DNA of 64,000 nt from Brevibacterium epidermidis NBRC 14811 (GCF_001570805.1 NZ_BCSJ01000015.1:372001-436000); one strand, 5' to 3'; shown: positions 44,011 through 53,975, counted from the stretch's first letter. Notes: generated by a model not told the origin, from the letters alone. A program made the numbers and translations.

Positions 44011-45090
44011 CTACTTCCGGAACTCCCAATGCCACGGCTCGGGCAGCGACCCTGTCTGCCTCGCCCAGCCGGGATGGATCCACCCGAACTTCGGAGCATT
44101 CGCCCGCATCCACTGATGCTGTGCAGTGCCGAAGGAATTGATCCCGCTGCCAAGGTCGACCGCCAGCGCCCACCCATGATTCGACGTTCCCGGCGTCGCC
44201 GCCATCCGCCCCTTCCGCCGTTTGAGGATCACCTGCGTGGCATAGTCCCGGTAGGCGTCGGTGACGGAGATCGGTGCACCGAAACGAGCTTCAAACGCCT
44301 TCGAGAGCCGATCGAAGGCCGCCTGAGCATCACAGCGCAGCATCTGCCCGGGAGTCGTCTTCAACGGACACATCGCCGAGGCGGGAATCCGCCCATTGCT
44401 GTGACCGCCCCACGCCCCGGCACCGGAAGTGGACGAATCTCCGCCACCCTTCGGCTCCTTCGCGGGCTTCCGTGACAGCGGCAGCAAAGCCGACTGCTCC
44501 TGACCGAAGAACTTGCCCGGATCGACGTATCTCCTGTCGCTCGCGGCCGGCCATGCCCCGATGTGCAGACACGAACGCTGACAATGACCACCGCTGCCCA
44601 CCGTGCCGATCTGCTCACCGGCAGCGAAACTCTCACCCTTCTTCAACAATGTCGCAGCTGGTTGGAAGGTGAACACATGATCGGACTCGGTGAGGATGCT
44701 GACCGTGGCCATTCCCGCCACAGTCCCCGCAAAGCGGATCGTTCCTCCCGTCGGTGCCCGCAGCGGTTCGCCTTCGAGCGCGAGCACGTCGATTCCTCGA
44801 TGTCCCTTGAGCCACGGCTTGTCCGGAGGATCGAAGGCTTCGATGATCTCCATCGCCGGCACCGGAGTGACCCAACTCGTCGGACCGCTCGTTCGCGGAC
44901 CGCTCTGCGCTGTTGTCGTCGTCGACCCGGTGGCTGCGCTCGCCTCCGGGGGAGTGGTCGTGAGCACAAGTGCCGCTGCGATGATCGCGGCAAGAAGCAG
45001 TGACTGCGGTGAGCCGATGCTTGGGCGTCTCTCTCGAAGATGGAACAGCAGGCGGAGACGATCGAACGCAAAGAGAGTCATACGGAGCAT
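44011..45090 (-). CDS. Secreted M23-M15 fusion peptidase
   Basis: This 359-aa exported protein has a signal peptide (hydrophobic 28-45, cleavage after ASA). The first half is an M23 LytM-like domain (about 75-190, HRGIDV, and SCLHIGAWP where the usual HxH is CxH). The second half (about 240-359) is an M15 VanY-like D,D-carboxypeptidase with SNHGWALAVDL and EPWHWEF metal sites. A Ser/Gly linker with LKTTPGQML joins them. Together they suggest cell-wall remodelling. An in-frame ATG at 45081 is an alternative start. An M23-type gene in this position before rpsB is common in actinobacteria; the M15 part is the notable addition. Confidence 0.85.
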   Translation of the reverse strand: MLRMTLFAFDRLRLLFHLRERRPSIGSPQSLLLAAIIAAALVLTTTPPEASAATGSTTTTAQSGPRTSGPTSWVTPVPAMEIIEAFDPPDKPWLKGHRGIDVLALEGEPLRAPTGGTIRFAGTVAGMATVSILTESDHVFTFQPAATLLKKGESFAAGEQIGTVGSGGHCQRSCLHIGAWPAASDRRYVDPGKFFGQEQSALLPLSRKPAKEPKGGGDSSTSGAGAWGGHSNGRIPASAMCPLKTTPGQMLRCDAQAAFDRLSKAFEARFGAPISVTDAYRDYATQVILKRRKGRMAATPGTSNHGWALAVDLGSGINSFGTAQHQWMRANAPKFGWIHPGWARQTGSLPEPWHWEFRK

Positions 45091-45623
45091 GCAACCCCGT
45101 AGAGCACGACCGAGTCACGGTTGGGAAACACTGCTGTGGACCACGCTTCTGACTCCACAGGGCTCCGACGTTCGAGTCAGACGACCGTCCACAGGAAAAG
45201 GTGGCCGAGTGGATCAGAACGACTGCGATTCGGCTCCCCGGGACCGTGACGCACCGATCGGGTCGGCTCTCGCCGCGCCGAACGATCCACAGCGGTCGAC
45301 GCACGAGTCGAAGCGAGGATGCGGGCCGGTGGGCCGCCTCGGCGAGGGATCGGTCTCGATTGGAAATGGCTTGCCCAACCGGGATAGACTTAAGCCCAGC
45401 AGAAGCGTGTCTTCTGACTACGCGTATCCGAATTCTTCTCCTTCCCATGGTGCAGGCAGCCGTCAGGTGTGCCTGTGGGGCGGACGAACCGGGTACCAGG
45501 AATCAACCGAAAATGTCATCGACGCATCTTGTTGATCGAATCGTCGCGCGTGCGCGGCGAGGACGATCTGACGTGCGCGTGACGTAAAAGCACCCTCGGG
45601 TGCACAGAAAGGAGGGCGTCGGC
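45091..45623. other. 533-nt gene-free region upstream of rpsB
   Basis: No credible gene lies here. It contains one copy of GCCGCCTCGGCGAGGG (45333-45348), a TAGACT box near 45386 that may be the rpsB -10, and a short hairpin GCACCC-TC-GGGTGC at 45591-45604 just before the rpsB ribosome site. It probably holds the rpsB-tsf promoter and leader. Confidence 0.5.
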
Positions 45624-46565
45624 ATGGCCGTCGTCACCATCCGCCAGCTGCTCGACAGCGGCGTTCACTTTGGACACCAGACCCGTCGTTGGAACCCGAA
45701 GATGAAGCGCTTCATCTTCACCGAGCGCAACGGCATCTACATCATCGACCTGCAGAAGTCGCTGGGCTACATCGACAATGCCTTCGAATTCGTCAAGGAG
45801 ACCGTGGCCCACGGCGGCTCGATCCTCTTCGTCGGAACGAAGAAGCAGGCCCAGGAATCCATCGCTGAGCAGGCTCAGCGCGTGGGTCAGCCCTACGTCA
45901 ACCAGCGTTGGCTCGGCGGTATGCTCACGAACTTCCAGACCATCTCGATGCGTCTGCGCCGCCTCAAGGAACTCGAAGAGATCGACTTCGACGACGTTGC
46001 AGGTTCCTCGCACACCAAGAAGGAACTGCTCATCCTGCGTCGCGAGAAGGACAAGCTCGAGAAGACCCTTGGCGGTATCCGCGACATGCAGCGCACCCCG
46101 TCTGCTGTCTGGATCGTCGACACCAAGAAGGAGCACCTCGCGGTCGACGAAGCCAAGAAGCTGGGCATCCCGATCATCGGCATCCTCGACACCAACTGCG
46201 ACCCGGACGACGTCAACTACCCGATCCCGGGCAACGACGACGCCATCCGCTCGGTCTCGCTGCTGACCCGCGTGGTCGCCGACGCCGTGGCCGAGGGCCT
46301 CATCGCCCGCCACTCCTCGGACGACGCCAGCGGTGAGAAGAACGTCTCCGCCGTCGAGCCCATGCCCGAGTGGGAGCGCGAGCTCCTCGAAGGCAAGACC
46401 GAAGAGAAGCCTGCCGAGGCTGCTGCCCCGGCCGCCGAAGCCGCACCGGCTGCTGAGGCTGCCCCGGCTGCCGAGACCGCCGAAGCTGCTCCTGCCGCTG
46501 AAGCTGCACCCGCAGCTGACGCCGAGAACGCTGAAGCCGACTCCACCGAGTCGACCGAGTCCTGA
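45624..46565 (+). CDS. rpsB: 30S ribosomal protein S2
   Basis: S2 binds the small subunit head-body junction. [39 protein letters not shown] and [13 protein letters not shown] are clear family matches. The 313-aa protein carries an Ala/Glu/Pro-rich C-terminal tail of about 60 residues, common in actinobacteria. The ATG at 45624 follows AAAGGAGGGCGTCGGC. tsf is 33 nt downstream in the classic rpsB-tsf operon. Confidence 0.97.
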   Translation: MAVVTIRQLLDSGVHFGHQTRRWNPKMKRFIFTERNGIYIIDLQKSLGYIDNAFEFVKETVAHGGSILFVGTKKQAQESIAEQAQRVGQPYVNQRWLGGMLTNFQTISMRLRRLKELEEIDFDDVAGSSHTKKELLILRREKDKLEKTLGGIRDMQRTPSAVWIVDTKKEHLAVDEAKKLGIPIIGILDTNCDPDDVNYPIPGNDDAIRSVSLLTRVVADAVAEGLIARHSSDDASGEKNVSAVEPMPEWERELLEGKTEEKPAEAAAPAAEAAPAAEAAPAAETAEAAPAAEAAPAADAENAEADSTESTES

Positions 46566-46598
46566 TTTCGTTTAACTCCACCATCCTGAGGAGAAAGA

Positions 46599-47426
46599 AT
46601 GGCAAACTACACTGCCGCTGATATCAAGGCACTGCGCGAGAAGACCGGCGCCGGAATGATGGACGTCAAGAAGGCTCTTGACGAGTCCGACGGCGACCAG
46701 GCAAAGGCCATGGAGGCCCTGCGCATCAAGGGTCTCAAGGGCGCCACCAAGCGCGAAGGCCGCTCGACCTCCGACGGTCTGGTCGCGACCTCCGTCGAAG
46801 GCGGAGTCGGCACCATGATCGAGCTCAACTCGGAGACCGACTTCGTTGCGAAGTCCGAACCGTTCCTCAAACTCTCCGAAGAGGTCCTCTCGCTGGCCGT
46901 GGCGAACAAGGCCGATTCGGCCGAGTCGCTGCTCGCCGCTGAGACCGACGGCAAGCCCGTCTCCCAGTTCATCACCGAATCCGGTGCCTCCCTGGGTGAG
47001 AAGGTCGACCTGCGTCGCGTGGGCCGCCTCGAGGGCGCGAAGATCGCCTCCTACCTGCACCGCACCAACAAGGACCTGCCTCCGCAGGTCGGCGTGCTGC
47101 TGGCATTCGAAGGTGACGACGAAACCGTGGCACACGATGTCGCTGTGCACATCGCCGCCATGGCTCCGAAGTACTTCTCCCGCGAAGACGTTCCCGCCGA
47201 TCTCGTCGAGAACGAGCGTCGCATCGCCGAAGACACCGCGAAGAACGAAGGCAAGCCCGAACAGGCTATGCCGAAGATCGTCGAAGGTCGCGTCAACGGC
47301 TTCTTCAAGGAGAACTGCCTGCTCGACCAGGGATTCGCCAAGGATCCCAAGCAGTCCGTGGCCAAGGTGCTCGAGGCTGCCGGCGTCAAGGCAACCGGCT
47401 TCCTGCGCTACCGCGTCGGAGCCTGA
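46599..47426 (+). CDS. tsf: Elongation factor Ts
   Basis: EF-Ts is the nucleotide exchange factor for EF-Tu. ALREKTGAGMMDVKKALDES and the TDFVAK motif (ETDFVAKSEPF), which inserts at the EF-Tu Mg site, are present. The 275-aa length is normal. CTGAGGAGAAAGA is the ribosome site. A strong intrinsic terminator ends the operon. Confidence 0.97.
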   Translation: MANYTAADIKALREKTGAGMMDVKKALDESDGDQAKAMEALRIKGLKGATKREGRSTSDGLVATSVEGGVGTMIELNSETDFVAKSEPFLKLSEEVLSLAVANKADSAESLLAAETDGKPVSQFITESGASLGEKVDLRRVGRLEGAKIASYLHRTNKDLPPQVGVLLAFEGDDETVAHDVAVHIAAMAPKYFSREDVPADLVENERRIAEDTAKNEGKPEQAMPKIVEGRVNGFFKENCLLDQGFAKDPKQSVAKVLEAAGVKATGFLRYRVGA

Positions 47427-47500
47427 TACACCACTGACCGTGAAGCAGACACGACTATGCTTCGCAGGTTCACCGAGTGAGTGAGAACTCACCCGAGGAG

Positions 47501-47533
47501 CGGGGTCGGACCAATCGGTCCGGCCCCGTTTTT
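47501..47533 (+). terminator. Intrinsic terminator of rpsB-tsf
   Basis: CGGGGTCGGACC and GGTCCGGCCCCG pair (one G-T) around AATC and are followed by five T residues. This is the most canonical terminator in the window. Confidence 0.92.
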
Positions 47534-47610
47534 CGCTAGACTGTCCCAGACGCCCGATCACAGTGAAGATCCCACCGGGCACAGACCTGCCCGCACGGAA
47601 GAAGGACTCC

Positions 47611-48363
47611 ATGACAAGCACTCCTGTTCACGAATCCAGCTACGCCAGCCGAGCGGTGCGCACTCATCGCCGCCGTGTTCTGCTCAAGCTCTCCGGCGAG
47701 GTCTTCGGCGGAGGCAAGATCGGCGTCGATCCCGACGTCGTGGCCGCAGTCGCCCGTGAGGTCGCCCCCACCACCGAGGATGTCGAGGTCAGCATCGTCG
47801 TCGGCGGCGGCAACTTCTTCCGCGGAGCCGAACTCTCCCAGCGCGGCATGGACCGCACCCGCGCCGACTACATGGGCATGCTCGGCACCGTCATGAACTG
47901 CCTGGCCCTGCAGGACTTCCTCGAACAGACGGGTGTCGACACCCGTGTGCAGACCGCGATCCCGATGTCGCAGGTCGCCGAATCCTATATTCCCCGCCGC
48001 GCCATGCGGCACATGGAGAAGAACCGCGTCGTCATCTTCGGCGCCGGAGCCGGACTTCCGTACTTCTCCACAGACACCGTGGCCGCCCAGCGCGCACTCG
48101 AAGTCCACGCCGATGAGGTCCTCATCGCCAAGAACGGTGTCGACGGCGTCTACACCGCCGACCCCAAGGTCGACCCGAAGGCCGAGAAGATCGCCGAGAT
48201 CAGCTACCAGGACGCCCTGCAGCGCGGCCTCAAAGTCGTCGACGCGACCGCCTTCAGCCTGTGCATGGACAACAAACTGCCGATGCACGTCTTCGGAATG
48301 GAAGGCGAGGGCAACCTGCGCAAAGCCATCATCGGTGAGAAGATCGGCACGGTCGTCCACTGA
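47611..48363 (+). CDS. pyrH: Uridylate kinase (UMP kinase)
   Basis: PyrH phosphorylates UMP to UDP. It is an amino-acid-kinase-fold hexamer. [33 protein letters not shown] and [14 protein letters not shown] are conserved. The ATG at 47611 (250 aa) follows GAAGAAGGACTCC; a longer frame 16 codons upstream lacks a better signal. A roughly 20-residue N-terminal extension precedes the core. frr follows after 192 nt with its own signal. Confidence 0.96.
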   Translation: MTSTPVHESSYASRAVRTHRRRVLLKLSGEVFGGGKIGVDPDVVAAVAREVAPTTEDVEVSIVVGGGNFFRGAELSQRGMDRTRADYMGMLGTVMNCLALQDFLEQTGVDTRVQTAIPMSQVAESYIPRRAMRHMEKNRVVIFGAGAGLPYFSTDTVAAQRALEVHADEVLIAKNGVDGVYTADPKVDPKAEKIAEISYQDALQRGLKVVDATAFSLCMDNKLPMHVFGMEGEGNLRKAIIGEKIGTVVH

Positions 48364-48555
48364 CGCCCACCGTCGCCGAGGCGACCCGACGCTGAACATG
48401 GGCGGATCCCCACAGCGTGGAACCGCTGATACCGAGGCTGCCTGCCGCCGCGCATCCACGCAGGTGAGAACATCCCTGTGATGTTTCGGTGCGGCATTTT
48501 TCAGCGATGACCCATAGAATGAACTCAAAGCTTTAAGAGATGGAAAGAGGCAACC

Positions 48556-49113
48556 GTGATTGAAGAGACACTGGCCGAAGCCAGAGAGAAGATGGACAAG
48601 GCCGTCGAATTCACGCAGGACGACTTCGCGTCGATCCGCACCGGCCGCGCCAACCCAGCACTGTTCGCCGATATCGAGATCGACTACTATGGTGCTCCGA
48701 CGCCGCTGCAGCAGCTCGCCTCGTTCCAGACGCCTGAGGCCCGCACGATCCTCGTGACCCCGTATGACAAGGGCACGCTGACCGACATCGAGACCGCTCT
48801 GCGCAACTCCGACATCGGCGCAAACCCCGCCAACGACGGCAACGTCATCCGCGTCGTCCTCCCGGACCTCACCGAGGAACGCCGCAAGGAATACGTCAAG
48901 ATCGTCAAGGGCAAGGCCGAAGACGGCAAGGTCTCCATCCGCAACATCCGTCGCCACGCCAAGGAGACGCTCGAGCGCATCAAGAAGGACGGCGAAGCCG
49001 GCGAGGACGAAGTCACTCGCAGCATCTCCGAGCTCGACGATCTGACGAAGAGCAAGGTCGAAAGCGTCGACAAGCTGCTTGCGCAGAAGGAAGCTGAGCT
49101 GCTCGAGGTCTGA
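48556..49113 (+). CDS. frr: Ribosome recycling factor
   Basis: RRF with EF-G splits post-termination ribosomes. The 185-aa protein has [20 protein letters not shown] and the C-terminal [15 protein letters not shown], normal in length. Start GTG 48556 follows GGAAAGAGGCAA. The stop overlaps the cdsA start (TGATG). The 192 nt upstream hold no gene; a CATAGAAT at about 48513 may be its -10. Confidence 0.96.
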   Translation: MIEETLAEAREKMDKAVEFTQDDFASIRTGRANPALFADIEIDYYGAPTPLQQLASFQTPEARTILVTPYDKGTLTDIETALRNSDIGANPANDGNVIRVVLPDLTEERRKEYVKIVKGKAEDGKVSIRNIRRHAKETLERIKKDGEAGEDEVTRSISELDDLTKSKVESVDKLLAQKEAELLEV

Positions 49114-50135
49114 TGATCGCCGTGACAGGGTCCGACAGCCCCGCAGCGGATCCGGCTCCCTTCGGGGAGCCGGATCCGTCAGGCGAGGCCGCGCGGGTTG
49201 AGACCCCTTTCCCCAAACGCCGAGATCTGCGCAATGCGGACAAGCCATACTCACCTGACGATCCGGATTCGAACCCCACCGCCGAGGCGGCCGCGGCCGA
49301 AGCCGAACCGGAAGAGAAGGACTACGGTCGGGCCGGACGCAACCTGCCGGCCGCGATCGGCATGGGACTGCTCATCGGCGGAGTGGTCCTGGCCTCCCTG
49401 ATCTTCCTGCCGATCTCATTCCTCTTCATCGTCCTCGTCGGCATCGTCGCCGCAATGTGGGAGCTGGCGAACGCACTGTCACGCTCCGGGTCCCTCGTCT
49501 CCCGCGTGCCCACAATGGTGTCGGCCGCCTGCATGGTCGTCGCCACCTTCATCGGCGGTCGCGAAGCCCTCTGGGTGACCTTCGCCGCCAGCGCCGGAGC
49601 AGTCATGCTCTTCACGATGGTCGAGCGCCGGAAGAACGCAGTCAAAGACGTCTCGCTCTCCCTCTTCGCCCTCACCTACGTCGGCCTCATGGCCTGCTTC
49701 ATCGTCTACATCCTCACCCAGCCGGACGGCAACTACTTCGTCATCATCTTCCTTGCCGCCGTCGTCGCCTCCGACACGGGCGGCTACGTCTTCGGCGTGC
49801 TCTGGGGCAAGCATCCGATCGCCCCGCGGATCTCCCCGAAGAAGTCCTGGGAGGGCTACCTCGGCTCCACCGTCTTCGCCGCAGTCGTCGCCACGATCCT
49901 GGCGGTCACGGTCGTCGGCGCTCCGTTCTGGACCGGCCTGGTCATCGGTGCGGTCATTCCCGCTTTCGCCACCCTCGGCGACTTCAGCGAATCGATGATC
50001 AAGCGCGACCTCGAGCTCAAGGACATGGGCACCCTGCTGCCCGGTCACGGCGGTGTGATGGACCGACTGGACTCGATCCTGCCGACCGCACCCGTTGCGC
50101 TCGTTCTCTTCTCGGTGCTGCCCGGCTACCTCTGA
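49113..50135 (+). CDS. cdsA: Phosphatidate cytidylyltransferase
   Basis: CdsA makes CDP-diacylglycerol, precursor of all phospholipids. The 340-aa integral membrane protein has an acidic, Pro-rich cytosolic N-terminus of about 80 residues, then about eight hydrophobic segments, and the C-terminal signature SMIKRDLELKDMGTLLPGHG followed by DRLDS. DTGGYVFGVLWG and KSWEGYLGS are conserved. It starts in the frr stop (TGATG). A 16-bp tandem repeat follows. Confidence 0.93.
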   Translation: MIAVTGSDSPAADPAPFGEPDPSGEAARVETPFPKRRDLRNADKPYSPDDPDSNPTAEAAAAEAEPEEKDYGRAGRNLPAAIGMGLLIGGVVLASLIFLPISFLFIVLVGIVAAMWELANALSRSGSLVSRVPTMVSAACMVVATFIGGREALWVTFAASAGAVMLFTMVERRKNAVKDVSLSLFALTYVGLMACFIVYILTQPDGNYFVIIFLAAVVASDTGGYVFGVLWGKHPIAPRISPKKSWEGYLGSTVFAAVVATILAVTVVGAPFWTGLVIGAVIPAFATLGDFSESMIKRDLELKDMGTLLPGHGGVMDRLDSILPTAPVALVLFSVLPGYL

Positions 50136-50149
50136 CCCGCACGGGTACC

Positions 50150-50239
50150 CGCACGCCGAGCCGGCCGCACGCCGAGCTGGCCGCACGCCGAGCCGGCCGC
50201 ACGCCGAGCTGGCCGCACGCCGAGCTGGCCGCTCGCCGC
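50150..50239. repeat. Tandem repeat, five 16-bp units plus a partial one
   Basis: Unit CGCACGCCGAGCYGGC recurs at 50150, 50166, 50182, 50198 and 50214, with Y the only variable base (C,T,C,T,T), then a degraded partial unit. It lies just after the cdsA stop, in the 177-nt gap to rlmN. The period is not a multiple of 3, so it is not coding. Confidence 0.9.
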
Positions 50240-50312
50240 CAGGTGTTTCGGTCCCGCCCGACGTGGCGGCTCCCACACGACAGTCGTGCGGCGAACATGA
50301 GACAATGGCCGT

Positions 50313-51617
50313 GTGAGTTCTCAAGCAGGCAGAAGGCAGACCAGGCCCGTCGTCGAACATGCCGACGGTACGACATCGAAGACCCCGATGCGCGATGGCC
50401 GTCCCCTTCTCAACTTCAAGTCCGCACGGGTCAAGCAGCCGCCTCAGCATCTGGCCGATATGACGATGGACGAACGCATCGACGCGGTCAAGGAGATGGG
50501 ACTGCCCGCCTTCCGTGCCAAGCAGATCTCCACCCACTACTTCAGCCACTACGTCACCGACACCGAGGCGATGACGGACCTGCCCAAGGACAAGCGCGCT
50601 GAGATCCAGGAACGGTTCTTCCCGCACCTGCTCACCGAGGTGCGCCGCCTGCGCACCGAGAACGGTGACACCATCAAGTTCCTGTGGCGCCTCTTCGACG
50701 GAGCTCTCGTCGAATCCGTGCTCATGCGCTACCGCAACCGCGTCACCCTGTGCGTATCCAGCCAGTGCGGCTGCGGAATGAACTGCCCGTTCTGCGCCAC
50801 CGGCCAGCAGGGCCTGACCAGGAACATGTCCACGGCCGAGATCGTCGAACAGGTCGTCCGCGCCAACCAGGTCATCGCCGCCGGCGAACTCGCCGAGGCC
50901 CCGAAGTCGGATATGCCCGGCGCCGGCGAAACCGCACTCGGTGCGGAAGCCGACGATGACGAAGCGGCGGGGGAGTCCGCATTCGACGGGGAGGCCACGG
51001 CCACCTCGGCGAGCGGACCCGAACGGGTCTCGAACATCGTCTTCATGGGCATGGGCGAACCCCTGGCCAACTACAAGCGCGTGATGAACGCGGTGCGCCG
51101 GTTCGTCGGCCCGAGCCCCGATGGACTGGGCATGTCGGCCCGGCGGATCACGATCTCCACGGTCGGATTGGTGCCCGGCATCAACAAACTCGCGGCCGAG
51201 GACATCCCCGTCACGTTCGCACTCAGCCTCCATGCTCCCGATGACGAACTGCGCGACGAGATGATCCCCGTCAACACGCGCTGGAAGGCCGACGAAGCCA
51301 TCGACGCCGCGTATAACTACTACCAGGTGACCGGTCGGCGGGTGAGCATCGAATACGCGCTCATCAAGGACATGAACGACCACGCCTGGCGCGCGGAACT
51401 GCTGGCGAAGAAGCTCAACGCCCGCGGACGGGGCTGGGTCCACGTCAACCCGATCCCGCTCAACCCGACCCCGGGCTCGGTGTGGACTGCCTCCGAACCG
51501 GAGGTCGCCGACGAATTCGTCCGCCGCCTCATCGATCAGGGCATTCCGACGACGATCCGCGATACACGCGGGTCCGACATCGACGGCGCCTGCGGACAGC
51601 TCGCCGCAGCCGACTGA
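50313..51617 (+). CDS. rlmN: 23S rRNA (adenine(2503)-C(2))-methyltransferase
   Basis: RlmN is a radical SAM enzyme methylating A2503 of 23S rRNA and A37 of tRNAs. The CxxxCxxC cluster is C154, C158, C161 (CGMNCPFC), followed by GMGEPLANY and the methylated-Cys region at the end ([11 protein letters not shown]). The 434-aa length includes an acidic Gly/Ala insert of about 45 residues (starting [13 protein letters not shown]) between the cluster and GMGEP. Start GTG 50313 has no clear ribosome site; a GACAAT 12 nt upstream suggests leaderless translation. Confidence 0.94.
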   Translation: MSSQAGRRQTRPVVEHADGTTSKTPMRDGRPLLNFKSARVKQPPQHLADMTMDERIDAVKEMGLPAFRAKQISTHYFSHYVTDTEAMTDLPKDKRAEIQERFFPHLLTEVRRLRTENGDTIKFLWRLFDGALVESVLMRYRNRVTLCVSSQCGCGMNCPFCATGQQGLTRNMSTAEIVEQVVRANQVIAAGELAEAPKSDMPGAGETALGAEADDDEAAGESAFDGEATATSASGPERVSNIVFMGMGEPLANYKRVMNAVRRFVGPSPDGLGMSARRITISTVGLVPGINKLAAEDIPVTFALSLHAPDDELRDEMIPVNTRWKADEAIDAAYNYYQVTGRRVSIEYALIKDMNDHAWRAELLAKKLNARGRGWVHVNPIPLNPTPGSVWTASEPEVADEFVRRLIDQGIPTTIRDTRGSDIDGACGQLAAAD

Positions 51618-51717
51618 TCGACGTCCGGATCGGCACCCGCCGACCGCGGCCACGCAATTTCTGCGGCTTCCATCTATCATGGTGGAAACACCACAGCCAC
51701 TCGCTTCTGGAGGAGAC

Positions 51718-52278
51718 ATGGCGGACACGACTTTCCCTCGAATGTCCGGTTGGAAGAACGGATACGACCCCAAGCAGGTCGACAGCTTCTTCAAGCGCGC
51801 ACGTGAGTCCTTCGAGCGGCCGACGCCGCAGCCCGGCGACCTCGACTCCCGGGCGGTGCGCACGGTCGGATTCGACCTCGTCCGCAAGGGCTACCACGTC
51901 GCCGTCGTCGACGCCGCGCTCGACCGTCTCGAAGACGCATTCGCGAAGCAGGCACGCGATCGCCTGATCGCGCAGTCCGGCCAGGATGCCTGGGTCTCCG
52001 AACTCACCCGCGTGGCCGCGTCCCTGCGGGGACGCCTGGTCCGCGAACCCGGAGAGCGCTTCGACAACCCGCCTCCCGGGGTGATCGGCTACGACATCAC
52101 CCAGGTCGACGACATGTGCGACAAGGTCAACTCGTACTTCACGCAGGGAGTGGCGATGAGCGTCGACCAGGTCCGCCGCGTGCTGTTCAAGACCGCGAAA
52201 GGCAAGAAGGCGTACAACGAGGACCAGGTCGATGCGTTCATCGACCGCGTCGTCGAAGTGATGGCCTCTGTTGACTGA
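51718..52278 (+). CDS. DivIVA-domain-containing protein
   Basis: The 186-aa protein has three short repeats like those of small actinobacterial DivIVA-domain proteins: KNGYDPKQVDSFFKRARESF (about 14-33), the middle KGYHVAVVDAALDRLEDAF, and GYDITQVDDMCDKVNSYF and YNEDQVDAFIDRVVEVM near the end. Unlike polar-growth DivIVA (Wag31) there is no long coiled coil. Role unknown. The ATG at 51718 follows CTGGAGGAGAC. The gene after rlmN overlaps it by 8 nt. Confidence 0.82.
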   Translation: MADTTFPRMSGWKNGYDPKQVDSFFKRARESFERPTPQPGDLDSRAVRTVGFDLVRKGYHVAVVDAALDRLEDAFAKQARDRLIAQSGQDAWVSELTRVAASLRGRLVREPGERFDNPPPGVIGYDITQVDDMCDKVNSYFTQGVAMSVDQVRRVLFKTAKGKKAYNEDQVDAFIDRVVEVMASVD

Positions 52279-52978
52279 TTTCCACTACTTCGCGGTCCCC
52301 ACCGCGACCGATCCCGGCACGCTCAACCCGGTGTACGAACTCCTCGATTTCCCGATCGCGATGGGCAAGGCCGAAGATATCGTGCTGACCGGACCGGCTC
52401 CGGAGAAACCGCTGGTCGACGGTCGTGAGGTCACAGATCCCCGCCTGATCAAGGCGCTGTCCGTGCCCGTCGAGCTCGACCGTGCCGAGGTTCTCGACCG
52501 CAGCTCGAAGCTCGCCGGAGTGCTGCGTGCCATGGGCGTGGTTCCGGAATCCGGTGCCAAGCTCACCATCGCCGAGGATGTCCCGCCCTTGGCGCGTGCG
52601 CTCGGTCTGCTCGCTGCTGCCCGGGTCGGGCTCGTCGTGGATCTGCGCGCTGGGTCTGGTGGAGCGACGTCCGGTGCTGGCGCTGGTGTCGGAGCCGATT
52701 CTGACCAGAACACGGTGGTTCTGCATTCGATCGAAGCCGAACCGATCGAGCCGGGCCGTGCCTCCGTGCGGGTCACTCGTTCGCGCTTCGAAGGCGTCGG
52801 AGTGACCATCGGTTCCGAGACCGCGAACCTCGACCAGGCGATGCGCGACTCCCGAGTCGAATTCGCCGCTGTCGTACCACTGGCGCCCGACCACACGCTG
52901 CTGCTCACCGATGATGGTGAGATCACTGCGGGATCGAGTCTCGACTGGTATCGTAACGAGGTTCTCTCTGCCTCCTGA
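52271..52978 (+). CDS. Protein of unknown function
   Basis: I do not recognise this 235-aa soluble protein. It has a compact N-terminal part (FHYFAVPTATDPGTLNPVYE), a helical middle, a Gly/Ala insert near residue 128-140 (SGGATSGAGAGVGADS) and ends DWYRNEVLSAS. It has no signal peptide or membrane helix. The start is TTG 52271, overlapping the DivIVA-like gene by 8 nt. The frame is well used and GC-typical, so it is likely a real gene. Confidence 0.72.
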   Translation: MTDFHYFAVPTATDPGTLNPVYELLDFPIAMGKAEDIVLTGPAPEKPLVDGREVTDPRLIKALSVPVELDRAEVLDRSSKLAGVLRAMGVVPESGAKLTIAEDVPPLARALGLLAAARVGLVVDLRAGSGGATSGAGAGVGADSDQNTVVLHSIEAEPIEPGRASVRVTRSRFEGVGVTIGSETANLDQAMRDSRVEFAAVVPLAPDHTLLLTDDGEITAGSSLDWYRNEVLSAS

Positions 52979-53057
52979 GTCCCGGCATTCCAGGGGCTTC
53001 GACTCGAGAGACGACATTAACTCTCGGGTTCAGGCTGATTCGCGTTTCCCACAGACG

Positions 53058-53930
53058 GTGGCAACACTGCGCGCTGCCGGCTGTGTCTTCGCTGAAGACG
53101 AAGCGGTGATTCTCCTTGAGGCGGCGGCCGAGCATGACGTCGCCGGCTCCGCGCCTGCGGTCGGCGGTTCTGAGCAGAGACTCGATGAACTGGTGGCTCG
53201 CCGGGTCGCGGGTGAACCTCTCGAACAGATCGTCGGCTGGGTCGACTTCGCGGGGATGCGTCTGCAGGTGCGGCCGGGCGTGTTCGTGCCACGGCAGCGG
53301 ACTCGAATGCTGGCCGAACACACTGCAACTGTGACGAAGCAAGTGGCTGACTCGCGGGGGAGCGGAGCCGAATCGGGGACTGGAACTGTCCCACGACCCG
53401 TTGTGCTCGAAGCCTTCTGCGGGGTCGGCCCTGTCGCCTCTGCAGTGGCCGCCTCGGTGCCGGAAGCAGCCATCCACGTCGGCGATGCTGACGAGCAGGC
53501 TGTGCGGTGCGCCGTGGCGAACGTGGAAGCCTACGCGCGAGCGGGGGAGTCGTCTGCCAATGTGACGGGGCATGTCCTCGACTGTCTGCACGGACTGCCG
53601 GACGAGCTGCGCCACGGCATTGACGTCATCGCGGCCGTCCCACCCTATGTGCCCGTCACCGCCGTCGACTTCCTGCCTCGTGAAGCCCTCGACTTCGAAC
53701 CGAGCACCGCTCTGTTCGGCGGCGTCGACGGACTCGACCTCGTCCGCCGTCTCATCGCTGAGTCGCTCGACTGGCTGGCTCCGGAAGGTGCGCTGCTCAT
53801 CGAACTCGGCCAGGATCAGGTTGCAGAGGCCACCGGATTCGCCACCGAGCGAGAGCTGGAAGCCCAGAGCCACCTCGGCGAGGATGAACAGACCGTCGTC
53901 CTCGAACTGCGGCCGGGCCACTGGAACTGA
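53058..53930 (+). CDS. PrmC-related methyltransferase-like protein
   Basis: The 290-aa frame resembles PrmC/HemK-type N5-glutamine methyltransferases: a helical N-domain (LRAAGCVFAEDEAVIL), FVPRQRTRML for the substrate hinge, and LEAFCGVGPVASAVAAS for SAM. The catalytic (N/D)PPY motif reads VPPYVP, lacking the Asn. Either it belongs to the divergent PrmC-related group or is inactive. GTG 53058 gives the family N-terminus; ATG 52911 is in frame but would overlap the previous gene by 68 nt. Its 3' end converges on the acyl-CoA dehydrogenase. Confidence 0.75.
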   Translation: MATLRAAGCVFAEDEAVILLEAAAEHDVAGSAPAVGGSEQRLDELVARRVAGEPLEQIVGWVDFAGMRLQVRPGVFVPRQRTRMLAEHTATVTKQVADSRGSGAESGTGTVPRPVVLEAFCGVGPVASAVAASVPEAAIHVGDADEQAVRCAVANVEAYARAGESSANVTGHVLDCLHGLPDELRHGIDVIAAVPPYVPVTAVDFLPREALDFEPSTALFGGVDGLDLVRRLIAESLDWLAPEGALLIELGQDQVAEATGFATERELEAQSHLGEDEQTVVLELRPGHWN

Positions 53931-53934
53931 CAAC

Positions 53935-53968
53935 GGCCGGTTGAAATCGGGTGATTTCAACCGGCCGA
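53935..53968. terminator. 15-bp hairpin between convergent genes
   Basis: CGGCCGGTTGAAATC-GGGT-GATTTCAACCGGCCG is an exact inverted repeat starting 5 nt after the methyltransferase stop. It probably serves as a bidirectional terminator. Confidence 0.8.
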
Positions 53969-53975
53969 ATACATA

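Noticed and set aside
45201..45587. 128-residue frame upstream of rpsB
   Set aside because: No recognisable domain or ribosome site; lies where the rpsB promoter and leader are expected.
50150..50239. Possible CRISPR array
   Set aside because: Units are contiguous 16-mers without spacers, and no cas genes are near; it is a tandem repeat.
52911..53057. Longer start for the PrmC-related gene
   Set aside because: Would overlap the previous gene by 68 nt without a ribosome site and adds residues not typical of the family; kept only as an alternative.
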